Part shown: positions 36,191 to 45,596 of the stretch, one piece after another
Position numbering within the stretch: position 1 is the stretch's first letter
How the letters are laid out: every line of letters begins with the position of its first letter
NCBI RefSeq assembly: GCF_012927355.1
Contig: NZ_JABBGK010000001.1
Location: 310,001-374,000 of the forward strand
Direction of reading: 5' to 3'
DNA length: 64,000 bases
Origin: Rhizobium terricola
Lineage (GTDB): Bacteria; Pseudomonadota; Alphaproteobacteria; Rhizobiales; Rhizobiaceae
Notes under the pieces: generated by a model
The model's input: only the letters and a program-made list of their open reading frames with translations
Database searches by the model: none
Told to the model about the DNA's origin: nothing
Translations under genes and position numbers: made by a program

Positions 36191-36571
36191 CTAGTTGCAT
36201 TCGGCCAATGGCCCCCATTTCATGTCCGGGTTGTCGGGGAAGCTGATGGTATAGCCCTCCGCGCCGAGGACAATGTCCGCTTCGAGAGACGTGGCGTTTT
36301 CCTCGCCCTCGGCCTCGCATTTCAGCTGGGCCATATACGACCTGTCTTTGGTCTCCTGGATGCGCCCAAACACGCAATAGGAGGCTGCGGTGGTGACAGC
36401 CTCCCGCGTCAGCAGGAAGAAGTTGTCGGAACCGGTCGATTCTCCCGTCTTGGCATAGGAACAGCCATCGAGGTTGCCGTAGCTCTTGTCGATCGGCAGC
36501 GTTTCGGCCGATGCGGCGTTGCCGACCATGAAGAGCAGAAGCGTGAAGATGACCCGGCCGGCAAGCGCCAT
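36191..36571 (-). CDS. Exported protein of unknown function
   Basis: A 126-residue protein with a signal peptide at 1-22 (cleaved after ASA). The mature part has four Cys (SYAK preceded by GCS; ASYCVFG; LKCEAEG; AECN at the end), possibly two disulfides. I recognise no family. It starts 1 bp after the dihydropyrimidinase stop and is convergent with the cupin gene, so it is probably cotranscribed with the pyrimidine genes. Confidence 0.75.
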   Translation of the reverse strand: MALAGRVIFTLLLFMVGNAASAETLPIDKSYGNLDGCSYAKTGESTGSDNFFLLTREAVTTAASYCVFGRIQETKDRSYMAQLKCEAEGEENATSLEADIVLGAEGYTISFPDNPDMKWGPLAECN

Positions 36572-36572
36572 C

Positions 36573-38030
36573 TCACACTCCCGTCGCCGGAATGCCTGAC
36601 CGTTCGACCTTGCGCGGCGCGACCAGTTCCTTCCAGGTGGAGAGCGCCTTGTTGACGGCGGTGAACGGCTCTCGGCTGACGAACTGGCCGTGGCCTTCCT
36701 CGGTCTTCACGGTGGTTTCCTCGATCACGACCTTGCCACGCGACAGCGTGAAGCGCGGCAGGCCGGTCACCTGCTTGCCTTCGAACACGTTGTAGTCGAT
36801 TGCCGACTGCTGGCTCTTGGCGGAGATGGTCTTGGAACGCTTCGGATCCCAGACCACGAGGTCGGCGTCGGCGCCGACCAGGACCGCGCCCTTCTTCGGA
36901 TACATGTTGAGGATCTTGGCGATGTTGGTCGAGGTGACGGCGACGAACTCGTTTATCGTCAGGCGGCCAGTCGCGACACCATAGGTCCACAGCATCGGCA
37001 TGCGGTCTTCCAAGCCGCCGGTGCCGTTCGGGATTTTTGCGAAGTTGCCGACTCCGTAGCGCTTCTGCTCGGTGGTGAAGGCGCAATGGTCGGTCGCCAC
37101 ACAGGAGAGCGAACCCGACTGCAGGCCGGCCCAGAGACTGTCCTGATGCTGCTTGTTGCGGAAGGGGGGTGACATGACGCGGCGGGCGGCGTGGTCCCAG
37201 TCCTTGTTGAAATATTCGCTCTCATCGAGCGTCAGGTGCTGGATCAGCGGCTCGCCATAGACGCGCATGCCCTTCTGGCGGGCGCGGCGGATCGCCTCAT
37301 GCGCCTGTTCGCAGGAGGTGTGCACGACATAGAGCGGAACGCCGGCCATGTCGGCCAGCATGATGGCGCGGTTGGTCGCCTCGCCCTCGACTTCCGGCGG
37401 GCGCGAATAGGCGTGGCCTTCCGGCCCGTCATTGCCCTCGGCGAGCAGCTTGGCGGTCATCGAGGCGACGACGTCGCCGTTTTCGGCATGGACGAGCGGC
37501 AGCGCGCCGAGTTCGGCGCAGCGCTGGAAGGAGGCGAACATTTCGTCGTCGTTCACCATCAAGGCACCCTTGTAGGCCATGAAGTGCTTGAAGGTGTTGA
37601 TGCCCTTGTCCTCAACGATCGCCTTCATCTCGTCGAAGATGCGTTCGTTCCAGCCGGTGATGGCCATGTGGAAGGAGTAGTCGGCGTTGGCGCGGCTGGT
37701 CTTGTTGTGCCACATCTGCAGCGCGTCGAGCAGCGACTGATCCGGCGCCGGAAGGCAGAAATCGACCACCATCGTGGTACCGCCGGCAAGGCCGGCGCGC
37801 GTGCCGCTTTCGAAGTCGTCGGCGGAATAGGTGCCCATGAACGGCATTTCGAGGTGGACATGCGGGTCGATACCGCCCGGCATGACATAGCAGCCTGTCG
37901 CATCGAGGACCATGTCGCCCTTGAGGTCAGGCCCGATCTCGACGATCACGCCGCCGTCGACCTTGACGTCCGCCTTGTAGGTGAGATCGGCGGTGACGAT
38001 GGTGCCGCCCTTGATGACTGTGCTGCTCAT
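36573..38030 (-). CDS. pydB: Dihydropyrimidinase (hydantoinase)
   Basis: A 485-residue zinc amidohydrolase that opens 5,6-dihydrouracil to N-carbamoyl-beta-alanine, the second step of reductive pyrimidine degradation. Metal ligands: His57 and His59 (DPHVHLEMP), carboxylated Lys154 (FKHFMAYKGALM), His181 (LVHAENGD), a further His in VVHTSCEQAHE, and Asp in ATDHCAFTTEQK. ATG 38030 has a GGGGAGAG ribosome site and gives the family start MSSTVIKGGTIVTAD. It is followed by the exported protein gene and preceded 91 bp upstream by the amidohydrolase gene. Confidence 0.94.
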   Translation of the reverse strand: MSSTVIKGGTIVTADLTYKADVKVDGGVIVEIGPDLKGDMVLDATGCYVMPGGIDPHVHLEMPFMGTYSADDFESGTRAGLAGGTTMVVDFCLPAPDQSLLDALQMWHNKTSRANADYSFHMAITGWNERIFDEMKAIVEDKGINTFKHFMAYKGALMVNDDEMFASFQRCAELGALPLVHAENGDVVASMTAKLLAEGNDGPEGHAYSRPPEVEGEATNRAIMLADMAGVPLYVVHTSCEQAHEAIRRARQKGMRVYGEPLIQHLTLDESEYFNKDWDHAARRVMSPPFRNKQHQDSLWAGLQSGSLSCVATDHCAFTTEQKRYGVGNFAKIPNGTGGLEDRMPMLWTYGVATGRLTINEFVAVTSTNIAKILNMYPKKGAVLVGADADLVVWDPKRSKTISAKSQQSAIDYNVFEGKQVTGLPRFTLSRGKVVIEETTVKTEEGHGQFVSREPFTAVNKALSTWKELVAPRKVERSGIPATGV

Positions 38031-38121
38031 ATGGTCTCTCCCCGTGTTTTGGTCACGTTTGTCTGTTCCCCGGGCCGCGCAGTGCGACTGGCTTGGCAGG
38101 GGCTGCGGAGCGCGGGCGTGC

Positions 38122-39384
38122 TCACGCCACAATCTCCGCGGTCTCGAGCACGGCCTGCAGCAGGACATCGCAGCCGGCGGCTGCCCAGTCCTTGGAGATA
38201 TCTTCCGCCTCGTTGTGCGAAAGGCCGCCGACGCAGGGGCACATGATCATCGTGGCGGGTGCGACCTTGGCCGCCCAGCAGGCGTCGTGGCCGGCGCCGG
38301 AGATGATGTTCATGTGGCTGTAGCCGAGGCGCTCGGCGGCATTGCGGACACTTGCCACCAGCTTCGGGTCGAAGGTCACCGGGTCGAAGTGGCCGACCGC
38401 CTCGACGGAACAGCCGACACCGAGCGCTTCGCAGATCTTCGCGGCCTCGGCTTCGATTTTCGCGCGCATGCGGTCGAGCTTGGCTTGGTCGGGGGTGCGG
38501 ATGTCGACGGTGAAGATAACCGTTCCCGGCAGCACGTTGCGGGAATTGGGCGAGAACTTCACCTGGCCGACGCCACCCACGGCGCCCGGCTGGTTCTCCA
38601 TGGCAACCGCCTGGACCATCTCCATGATGCGGGCCATGGCAAGACCGGCATTGACGCGCAGGTTCATCGGCGTAGAGCCGGTATGGGCTTCGCGTCCGGT
38701 CAGCGTGAATTCGAGCCACCACAGGCCCTGACAGTGGGTGACCACGCCGATCTGCTTTTCTTCGGCTTCGAGGATCGGACCCTGCTCGATGTGGTATTCG
38801 TAGTAGGCGTGCATCTTGCGGGCGCCGACCTCTTCGTTGCCCAACCAGCCGATGCGCTTCAGCTCGTCGCCATAGGTCTTGCCGTCGAGGTCCTGGCGGC
38901 CATAGGCATAGTCCAGCGAATGGACGCCGGCAAAGACGCCGGAGGCGAGCATGGCGGGCGCGAAGCGTGCGCCTTCCTCGTTGGCCCAGTTGGTGACGAC
39001 GATCGGATGCTTCGTCCTGATGCCGAGATCGTTCATCGAGCGGACGATTTCGAGCGCGGCGAGAACGCCGAGGACGCCGTCATACTTGCCGCCGGTCGGC
39101 TGGGTGTCGAGGTGGGAGCCGACATAGACCGGCAGCGCGTCCGGATCGGTGCCGGGCCGGGTCATGAACATGGTGCCCATCTTGTCGACGCCCATGGTCA
39201 TGCCGGCGTCTTCGCACCACTTCTGGAAGAGGGCGCGGCCCTCGGCGTCCGCATCGGTCAGCGTCTGGCGATTGTTGCCGCCGGCAATGCCGGGGCCGAT
39301 CTTGGCCATGTCCATCAGCGAATCCCAAAGGCGATCGCCGTTCACGCGCAAGTTCACGCCGGTTTGAACCGTCATTGCAGTCAT
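38122..39384 (-). CDS. pydC: N-carbamoyl-beta-alanine amidohydrolase (Zn-dependent, allantoate amidohydrolase family)
   Basis: A 420-residue M20/HyuC-type enzyme expected to split N-carbamoyl-beta-alanine into beta-alanine, CO2 and ammonia, the third step of the pathway. Metal ligands are present: His91 (YVGSHLDTQPTGGKYDG), Asp102, Glu136-Glu137 (NWANEEGARF), His in EYHIEQGPILEAE, and a late His in SGAGHDACWAA. Its sequence alone cannot exclude allantoate as substrate; the neighbouring dihydropyrimidinase and dehydrogenase favour the pyrimidine role. Starts at 39384 and 39375 are both possible. A probable RutR-type operator lies 133 bp upstream. Confidence 0.9.
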   Translation of the reverse strand: MTAMTVQTGVNLRVNGDRLWDSLMDMAKIGPGIAGGNNRQTLTDADAEGRALFQKWCEDAGMTMGVDKMGTMFMTRPGTDPDALPVYVGSHLDTQPTGGKYDGVLGVLAALEIVRSMNDLGIRTKHPIVVTNWANEEGARFAPAMLASGVFAGVHSLDYAYGRQDLDGKTYGDELKRIGWLGNEEVGARKMHAYYEYHIEQGPILEAEEKQIGVVTHCQGLWWLEFTLTGREAHTGSTPMNLRVNAGLAMARIMEMVQAVAMENQPGAVGGVGQVKFSPNSRNVLPGTVIFTVDIRTPDQAKLDRMRAKIEAEAAKICEALGVGCSVEAVGHFDPVTFDPKLVASVRNAAERLGYSHMNIISGAGHDACWAAKVAPATMIMCPCVGGLSHNEAEDISKDWAAAGCDVLLQAVLETAEIVA

Positions 39385-39516
39385 CCTCACCTGTTCTTCG
39401 AGGGGTCATGCAAGTCACATGCCCCGTTATTCCCCTGGTCATCGACAGCCAATATTCTTTTGTTTGTTTGGCTGGCGAAAAGGCCGGTTGCCTTTGTCTG
39501 GCAACTGTCCAATAAT

Positions 39517-39532
39517 TTGACCGACTGGTAAA
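39517..39532. promoter_or_regulatory. Probable RutR-type operator in front of pydC/rutR
   Basis: TTGACC-GACT-GGTAAA. It matches 12 of 14 defined positions of the enterobacterial RutR site as I remember it (TTGACCA-N2-TGGTCAA), and shares its GGTAAA half and N4 spacing with the site at 47015-47030 in front of preT. A TetR protein of the RutR type is encoded next to it. Confidence 0.65.
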
Positions 39533-39625
39533 CATTACAACTTCCATCGCGGCACTCAAGACGGAAAACGCGAAAAATCACGACAAAATAGCGGGCAATT
39601 GCCCGAAAAAAGTGCACGAATAAAG

Positions 39626-39639
39626 TTGATGAAGATCAA
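39626..39639. promoter_or_regulatory. FNR/FixK-type box upstream of the TetR gene
   Basis: TTGATGAAGATCAA, a perfect TTGAT-N4-ATCAA site centred about 46 bp upstream of the TetR start codon at 39679. Confidence 0.55.
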
Positions 39640-39678
39640 GCCTTTAGGCTTGGGACAGAAGGCAGGAACGGGCGGCTG

Positions 39679-40329
39679 ATGGCGATACCGAGGGCGGCGA
39701 AAACACAAAGGCGGACGCGCATCCAGGAGGAAAAGGAAGAGATCATTCTCGGGGCGGCGCTCGACGTGTTCTCGCTTCGAGGGTTCAGGGGCTCGACCAT
39801 CGACCAGATCGCCGAAGTGGCCGGCATGTCCAAGCCCAACCTTCTCTACTATTTCCGTACCAAGGAGGCCATGCACCGGGCACTGATCGACCGGGTGCTG
39901 GAGAACTGGCTGGAGCCGCTCAAGGCCTTCGATGCCGAAGGTGATCCGGAAGAGGAAGTGCGCTCCTATATTCGCCGCAAGCTGGAAATGGCGCGCGATT
40001 TTCCGCGCGAGAGCCGGCTCTTCGCCAACGAGATCCTGCAGGGCGCGCCGCATATCGAGGATGTCCTCAAAGGGCCGCTCAAGGCGCTCGTGGACGAGAA
40101 GGCCGACGTGATCCGCTCCTGGATCAAGGCCGGCAAGGTGCGCGACTGCGATCCCTATCACCTGATCTTCTCGATCTGGTCGACGACGCAGCATTATGCG
40201 GATTTCGACGTGCAGGTGCGCGCCGTACTCGGCGAGGGGCCGCGAAGCGACAGCCGTTTCGAGGATGCCGCCCGCTTTCTCGAGGCGATGTTCGTGCGCG
40301 GCCTGAAACCCGAGCCGCGTCCGACCTGA
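39679..40329 (+). CDS. rutR: TetR family regulator, RutR-like
   Basis: A 216-residue repressor. The N-terminal TetR HTH runs through IILGAALDVFSLRGFRGSTI and QIAEVAGMSKPNLLYYFRTK. The C-terminal domain (LFANEILQGAPHIEDVL, then DPYHLIFSIWSTTQHYADF) is like that of E. coli RutR (YcdC), which binds uracil and thymine. It is encoded divergently from pydC, so it very likely controls pyrimidine catabolism here. Ribosome site is weak (GGGCGGC). It ends directly against the convergent DMT gene, with no gap between stop codons. Confidence 0.85.
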   Translation: MAIPRAAKTQRRTRIQEEKEEIILGAALDVFSLRGFRGSTIDQIAEVAGMSKPNLLYYFRTKEAMHRALIDRVLENWLEPLKAFDAEGDPEEEVRSYIRRKLEMARDFPRESRLFANEILQGAPHIEDVLKGPLKALVDEKADVIRSWIKAGKVRDCDPYHLIFSIWSTTQHYADFDVQVRAVLGEGPRSDSRFEDAARFLEAMFVRGLKPEPRPT

Positions 40330-41310
40330 TCAATCCGGCAGGAAGGCCATGACCAGCAGGCCGCAGGCGGTGACCAGCGCGCCGAGGAAGATCGGGGCGG
40401 GTGCCCAGCCGTGGCCGAGCAAGCCTTCCATGACGATGATGAAGGTCGGCGTCAGATAGCCATAGGCCAGCACTTTCGGCGCCGGCAGCCGCATCGAGGC
40501 ATATTGCAGCAGGAAGAAGGTCACCGCCGTGGTCATGATCGCGAGATAGAAGACGGCAAACCAGACAACCGGCGGAATGGCGAGATAGTCCACCTCGACG
40601 AGGCGCGGCGCTGCGGGTACGAGAATGAAGACGAGGGTGGCGAGGGCTGCCCACAGGACGAAGATCAGCGGCGCTTCCTTGCGGTTAAAGAGCCTCAGCA
40701 GCGGCACATAGATCGCGTGGCAGACGACGCCGACGAAATAGATCATCTCGCCGCGGCCGACGTCGAAGCGGGCCAAGGCGGCAAGATCGCCGCGGAAGAT
40801 CACCCAGATCGCACCGCTCGCGGCAATCAGGAGGCTGGCGAAGACGCCGGGGCGTGTGCGCTGGCGCATCAGCAGCCAGGCAAAGCCCGCGCTCATCAAG
40901 GGCATCAGGGTGAAGACAGCCCCCGTCGCCACGGGCTGGGTGAACTCGAGCGCGATGAACATGGTCGTCATGTAGACGGCCATCAGCAACCCGAGCACGG
41001 CGAAACGCCAAGGTTCACGCGGCAGTCTCAGCGACAGGCCGGCCTTCAGGCAGAGAAGCGCGAGGACCGCGACGGTGACGATGTAGCGCAGGCCCTGGAG
41101 TGCGATCGGGTCGATCCGGCGGGCGGCCAGCCCGCCGAAGGAGAAGGAGCCGGCGATCAGCATCGAGAAGAGCAGAACCGCGAGATGCGCCTTCAGCTTT
41201 TCCGTTCCCTGGGCATGGGTATTGTGTCGGCTCCTCGCCGTCTGGGAATCTGTCACTGGGCACTTCGTCGGATTGTGTTGGGCGGCAAATCGATGCCACG
41301 TGCCTAGCAT
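40330..41310 (-). CDS. DMT superfamily transporter (two EamA domains)
   Basis: A 326-residue membrane protein with about ten membrane segments in two EamA repeats, the second starting near GEMIYFVGVVCHAIYVPLL. Such proteins export amino acids or other small metabolites; the substrate is unknown. The N-terminal 40 residues before KLKAHLAVLLFSMLIAGS are hydrophilic and may not be real; a GTG at 41256 is an alternative start. It is convergent and abutting with the RutR-like gene. Confidence 0.85.
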   Translation of the reverse strand: MLGTWHRFAAQHNPTKCPVTDSQTARSRHNTHAQGTEKLKAHLAVLLFSMLIAGSFSFGGLAARRIDPIALQGLRYIVTVAVLALLCLKAGLSLRLPREPWRFAVLGLLMAVYMTTMFIALEFTQPVATGAVFTLMPLMSAGFAWLLMRQRTRPGVFASLLIAASGAIWVIFRGDLAALARFDVGRGEMIYFVGVVCHAIYVPLLRLFNRKEAPLIFVLWAALATLVFILVPAAPRLVEVDYLAIPPVVWFAVFYLAIMTTAVTFFLLQYASMRLPAPKVLAYGYLTPTFIIVMEGLLGHGWAPAPIFLGALVTACGLLVMAFLPD

Positions 41311-41358
41311 GCTGGTGCAGGCAATGGAAAGGTCGCGAGAGCTTGCGGGAAGCTCCGG

Positions 41359-44043
41359 TCAGACCGCCTCGGCGGCGTCCGCCGGGAACCAGGCGCGGTT
41401 GCGGGCGAAGTCGAGGAAGGCGTTGGCATCCATCGGACGGGCCAGTGCATAGCCCTGGAGGGTCTGGCAGCCGAGGTCGCGCAGAATTGCGGCATGCTGC
41501 ATGGTTTCGACCCCTTCGGCGACGATCTCGATGCCGAGCGAGCGGCCGATGTCAACGATCGAACTGATCAGCCGCCGCTGGGCAGACGAGACGATGATCG
41601 GGGCGGTGAGCTGGCGGTCGATCTTGAGACGGCGCGGCGAGAGCTTCAAAAGGCTGAGGATCGAAGCGTAGCCGGTGCCGAAATCGTCGATCTCGATGTC
41701 GATGCCATGGGCCTTGATGCGCTCGATGCTTCTGGTGACGGCCGCCCCCTTGTCGTCGAACGAGATCGATTCCAGAAGCTCGAAGGAGAGACTGCCGGGC
41801 ACCAGGTCGAGGGTCTCCAGACGCTGGACAAGGCTCTCGTCGAACAGCCGCTGGGCGGAGATATTGACCGACACCTTGTTGATTGGCAGATCGTTGGCGA
41901 GCCAACGGGCGCGCTGCAGCAGGGCCTGGTCGAGGATGGCCGCATCGATCTGCGAGACGACATTCAAGCTTTCGGCGATCTTCAGGAAGGTGTCCGGTCC
42001 GAGAATGCCGCGTTCCGGATGGTCCCAGCGGGCCAGGGCCTCGACGCCGGTGATTTCCAGCGTGTGGGCGTCGAACTGTGGCTGGAAGAACGCGATGAAG
42101 TCGTTCTGCTCCAGCGACCGGAGAATGGCGTCGGCCGTCTTCTTGGTGTTTACCGTCAGCGAGCGCAACCGGTCGGTATAGCGCTCGACGCGGTTGCGGC
42201 CGTGGCGCTTGGCCTCGTAGAGGGCGATGTCGGCATTGACCAGCAGTTGCTCCGCCTGGACGTCGGCGGTGTCGCGGGTGGCAATGCCAACCGAGGCGCC
42301 GACGCGGCATTCGTGTCCTGCATAGGTGATCGGCGTGGAAACCGCGTCGATCAGGCGGCGGGCGAGATCGCTGTAGTCATTGTCGTCCGGCTTGTTGCCG
42401 CAGACGACGACGAATTCATCGCCTCCGATGCGGGCGACGAAATCGTCGTTGCGGGTGTTTTCCTTGAGCTTCTGCGCAACGTGCCTGAGAATAGCATCGC
42501 CGGCGCCATGGCCGAGCGTGTCGTTGATGTCCTTGAAGCGGTCGAGGTCGATATGCAGGACCGTCGCACTGCCGTTGTCGCCAAGCCCGGTATTCAGTGT
42601 CATCAGGTACTGGTCGAGATAGCGGCGGTTCGGAAGGTTGGTCAGAGCGTCATGGAGCGAGTTGTGCTCCATGTGCTGGCGTGCCTGCTCCAGTTCCCGA
42701 TTCTGCAGTTCGGCATGCTGCTTGGCCTCGCGCAGTTCCTGCTGCAGGCGAAGGTCGGCGGTGACATTCCAGTTGACGCCGACCAGTTTCTTGCGGAAGC
42801 GGGAGTCGCGATAGGTCGTGCCGAAGGCGCGGATGTGGCGTATCTCGCCTGTGCCCGTGATGATGCGGAATTCCGTCACATAGTCCTTGCCGCTTTCCAG
42901 CGCGACCCGGAACACCCGTTCCGCTTCCTCGATGTCGTCCGGGTGGAGGGCGTTGCGCCAGGTGGTGTAAGTGTTGTCCGGCGGAACCTCGAGGCCGTAG
43001 AGCTGCGCCATACGGGCGTCCCAGTGCAGCCGGCCGCTGCCGATGTCGAGTTCCCAAACACCGATGCGCGAAGCTTCCAGGGCGATCTCGAGGCGGTGCG
43101 AAATGGCGCGCAGTTCTTCCTCGCGCTGGCGTAGCGCCGCGATGTTGGCCTGGCGCTCGCGCAACAGCCGGGCGACCCAGAGAACCGGTGCGACGATCAT
43201 CGAGCCGACCAGCAGCATCAGCGCGCGTGTCATCCAGAGGTCGGGCGCCGGCTGGTTCCAGCCGCCCTTGGGGGTTGCGACGATCACCCAGCTCTCGCTG
43301 CCGAAGCTGATCGGCATGGCGACGGGGCTGGCGGCAAAGATGGCCGGATCGCCGAAGAATACCTTATCGTGGCTCCCGTCGGCGGTCTTGCTGGCGATCG
43401 CGACGTCGATGCCCAGTTTCCCGGAGGTAAGTCCGCCATAGGCATAGAGCTTGTCGATGTCGATGACGGCGGACATCAGCCCCCAGAAGGTCCGTCCGCC
43501 ATGGCCGTTACCGACGACGACCGGGTAGCGCACGATCAGGCCGCGGCCGCCCTGAACAAGGTCGACAGGTCCGGTGATGACGTATTTGCCGGTCTCCTGT
43601 GCCCGAAGGGCCGCGTCGCGTTGCACCTCGTTCTTGCGGTAGTCGAAGCCGAGGATGCGCTCGTTGCCGACCGTTGGATATACGTGTTTGACGACGAGGC
43701 CGGGAGCGAGCGCTATGTTGCGCAACTGATGCGGCGCATCAAAGATTCGTCCTGCGAGACCGGCGAAGCGGTCCCGGCTCATGTCCGGCTCCGTCTCGAT
43801 GACGGCCACCAGCCCCTGCACGAGCTGGATGTTGGCGTTGATCCCGCCTTCCAAACGCGCACGCACGAGGCCGAGTTCTTCGGCCGCGCGATTTCGGAGG
43901 TTGTCCTGATAGATGCGCTGTTTTTGCTGATCTGCGTAGAAGAGCGCGATGGAGACGGCCGCCACGACGACGAGGGCAGGGAGATAGTATTGGAGCGTGG
44001 CGCCTAAGGCCCCCCAACCATTCCTCCTGATCCGTTTGCCCAT
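41359..44043 (-). CDS. CHASE-PAS-GGDEF-EAL c-di-GMP turnover protein
   Basis: An 894-residue membrane protein: a membrane segment (about 17-40), a periplasmic CHASE sensor domain (to about 275), a second segment, a coiled linker, a PAS domain with PAC (about 325-450), then GGDEF and EAL. IGGDEF is intact at about 540-544, preceded by an intact RxxD inhibitory site (RNDD). The EAL domain has EAL at 668-670 (GVEALARWDHPE) and the late EGVET and DDFGTGYAS motifs. Both synthesis and hydrolysis of c-di-GMP are possible. ATG 44043 has an AGGGGAG ribosome site. The signal is unknown. Confidence 0.93.
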   Translation of the reverse strand: MGKRIRRNGWGALGATLQYYLPALVVVAAVSIALFYADQQKQRIYQDNLRNRAAEELGLVRARLEGGINANIQLVQGLVAVIETEPDMSRDRFAGLAGRIFDAPHQLRNIALAPGLVVKHVYPTVGNERILGFDYRKNEVQRDAALRAQETGKYVITGPVDLVQGGRGLIVRYPVVVGNGHGGRTFWGLMSAVIDIDKLYAYGGLTSGKLGIDVAIASKTADGSHDKVFFGDPAIFAASPVAMPISFGSESWVIVATPKGGWNQPAPDLWMTRALMLLVGSMIVAPVLWVARLLRERQANIAALRQREEELRAISHRLEIALEASRIGVWELDIGSGRLHWDARMAQLYGLEVPPDNTYTTWRNALHPDDIEEAERVFRVALESGKDYVTEFRIITGTGEIRHIRAFGTTYRDSRFRKKLVGVNWNVTADLRLQQELREAKQHAELQNRELEQARQHMEHNSLHDALTNLPNRRYLDQYLMTLNTGLGDNGSATVLHIDLDRFKDINDTLGHGAGDAILRHVAQKLKENTRNDDFVARIGGDEFVVVCGNKPDDNDYSDLARRLIDAVSTPITYAGHECRVGASVGIATRDTADVQAEQLLVNADIALYEAKRHGRNRVERYTDRLRSLTVNTKKTADAILRSLEQNDFIAFFQPQFDAHTLEITGVEALARWDHPERGILGPDTFLKIAESLNVVSQIDAAILDQALLQRARWLANDLPINKVSVNISAQRLFDESLVQRLETLDLVPGSLSFELLESISFDDKGAAVTRSIERIKAHGIDIEIDDFGTGYASILSLLKLSPRRLKIDRQLTAPIIVSSAQRRLISSIVDIGRSLGIEIVAEGVETMQHAAILRDLGCQTLQGYALARPMDANAFLDFARNRAWFPADAAEAV

Positions 44044-44202
44044 GCCCCGGTAGCTCCCCTTTGACGGACCTGGCAACCAAGGGGCGTGCTTCGGTCCGTG
44101 CTAAAAAAGCACATTTTCACGAAACCCTTGAAGATGTGTTGAATTGAAAGCGTAAAATGTCGCCGCAATTGGCGGTTGGGCCTGTCTCGTCCGCCACAGA
44201 CG

Positions 44203-44230
44203 AAAAGAGCTCCCCGTTGCCGGGGAGCTC
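44203..44230 (-). terminator. Terminator of the preT-preA operon
   Basis: A 10-bp perfect stem (GAGCTCCCCG at 44207-44216, CGGGGAGCTC at 44221-44230) with a 4-nt loop and TTTTCG following on the minus strand. It lies 25 bp after the preA stop. Confidence 0.85.
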
Positions 44231-44255
44231 GATAGCGAAAGCAGGGTCCGAGCCG

Positions 44256-45569
44256 TTACTCGGCAGCCTGGACGGCCGTCGGATTGTTCGGGTGCGTGGT
44301 CCAGTTTGCGTAGTTCGGGTCGACCGGCTTTCCGGTGCGCTGGTCCAGCGTTCCCGGTTCGAGGCCGACCATGGTGATGCAGTTCTCGACCGGGCAGACG
44401 TTGACGCAGAGATTGCAGCCGACGCATTCCTCTTCCTTGACCTCGAAATGGCGCACACCGTCGACCATCGCGGTGATCGCCTGGTGCGAGGTGTCCTCGC
44501 AGGCGATGTGGCAGCGGCCGCATTTGATGCAGGCGTCCTGGTCGATATGCGCCTTGGCGATGTAGTTGAGGTTGAGATACTTCCAGTCGGTGACGTTCGG
44601 CACGGCGCGGCCGGTGATGTCGTCGAGGTTGCGATGGCCCTTGGCATCCATCCAGTCGGACAGGCCGGAGATCATTTCCTCGACGATCTTGAAACCGTAG
44701 GTCATGGCCGCCGTGCAGACCTGCACGTTGCCTGCCCCAAGGACCAGGAATTCGGCCGCGTCGCGCCAGGTGGTGACGCCGCCGATACCGGAGATCGGCA
44801 GGCCGTAGGTTTCCGGGTCACGGGCGATTTCGGCGACCATGTTGAGCGCGATCGGCTTGACCGCCGGGCCGCAATAGCCGCCATGGGTGCCCTTGCCACC
44901 GACCGTCGGGTTCGGGGCAAAGTTGTCGAGGTCGACCGAGACGATGGAATTGATCGTGTTGATCAGCGAGACGGCGTCCGTGCCGCCAGCTTTCGCCGCG
45001 CGGGCCGGCTTGCGAATGTCGGCGATGTTGGGCGTCAGCTTGGTGATGACAGGCATGCGGGAATACTGCTTGCACCAGCGCACGACCATTTCGATATATT
45101 CCGGCACCTGTCCGACGGCGGCACCCATGCCGCGTTCGGACATGCCGTGGGGACAGCCGAAGTTCAGTTCGATACCGTCGGCGCCGGTTTCCTCGACGAG
45201 CGGGAGGATGGCCTTCCACTCTTCCTCGACGCAAGGAACCATGATCGAGGCAATGAGCGCCCGGTCCGGCCAGTTCTTCTTCACCATCTTCATTTCCTGC
45301 AGGTTGATCTGCAGGGGGCGGTCGGTGATGAGTTCGATATTGTTCAAGCCGAGAAGACGGCGGTCGGCGCCCCAGATCGCGCCGTAGCGCGGGCCGTTGA
45401 CGTTGACGACTGGCGGGCCTTCCGAGCCGAGGGTCTTCCAGACTACGCCGCCCCAGCCGGCCTTGAAGGCACGTTCGACGTTGTAGGCCTTGTCGGTCGG
45501 CGGTGCAGACGCGAGCCAGAAGGGGTTCGGCGATTTGATGCCGACGAAATTGTTGCGGAGATCAGCCAT
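44256..45569 (-). CDS. preA: NAD-dependent dihydropyrimidine dehydrogenase subunit PreA
   Basis: A 437-residue subunit that reduces uracil or thymine to the 5,6-dihydro form, first step of the reductive pathway. The N-terminal FMN-binding TIM barrel is like dihydroorotate dehydrogenase (GVVWKTLGSEGPPVVNVNGP; ELNFGCPHGM; the catalytic Cys loop near GYCGPAVKPIALNMV). The C-terminal ferredoxin domain has two 4Fe-4S motifs, CIKCGRCHIAC and CVGCNLCVNVCP, both complete. It lies 27 bp after preT. Confidence 0.95.
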   Translation of the reverse strand: MADLRNNFVGIKSPNPFWLASAPPTDKAYNVERAFKAGWGGVVWKTLGSEGPPVVNVNGPRYGAIWGADRRLLGLNNIELITDRPLQINLQEMKMVKKNWPDRALIASIMVPCVEEEWKAILPLVEETGADGIELNFGCPHGMSERGMGAAVGQVPEYIEMVVRWCKQYSRMPVITKLTPNIADIRKPARAAKAGGTDAVSLINTINSIVSVDLDNFAPNPTVGGKGTHGGYCGPAVKPIALNMVAEIARDPETYGLPISGIGGVTTWRDAAEFLVLGAGNVQVCTAAMTYGFKIVEEMISGLSDWMDAKGHRNLDDITGRAVPNVTDWKYLNLNYIAKAHIDQDACIKCGRCHIACEDTSHQAITAMVDGVRHFEVKEEECVGCNLCVNVCPVENCITMVGLEPGTLDQRTGKPVDPNYANWTTHPNNPTAVQAAE

Positions 45570-45596
45570 TGTTCGTTCCTCTCAATGTTCTTCGGA

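Larger units (their letters stand above)
39385..39678. other. Divergent control region between pydC and the TetR regulator
   Basis: A 294-bp, AT-rich region, with the candidate operator at 39517-39532 and an FNR-type box at 39626-39639. No gene seen. Confidence 0.75.

Noticed and set aside
38122-39384. Reading the amidohydrolase as an allantoate enzyme and the island as purine breakdown
   Set aside because: No allantoinase, uricase or ureidoglycolate genes are visible, whereas dihydropyrimidinase, PreT/PreA and a RutR-like regulator are; the pyrimidine pathway fits better. It produces ammonia and beta-alanine, not urea, so it is not a direct feeder of the urease.
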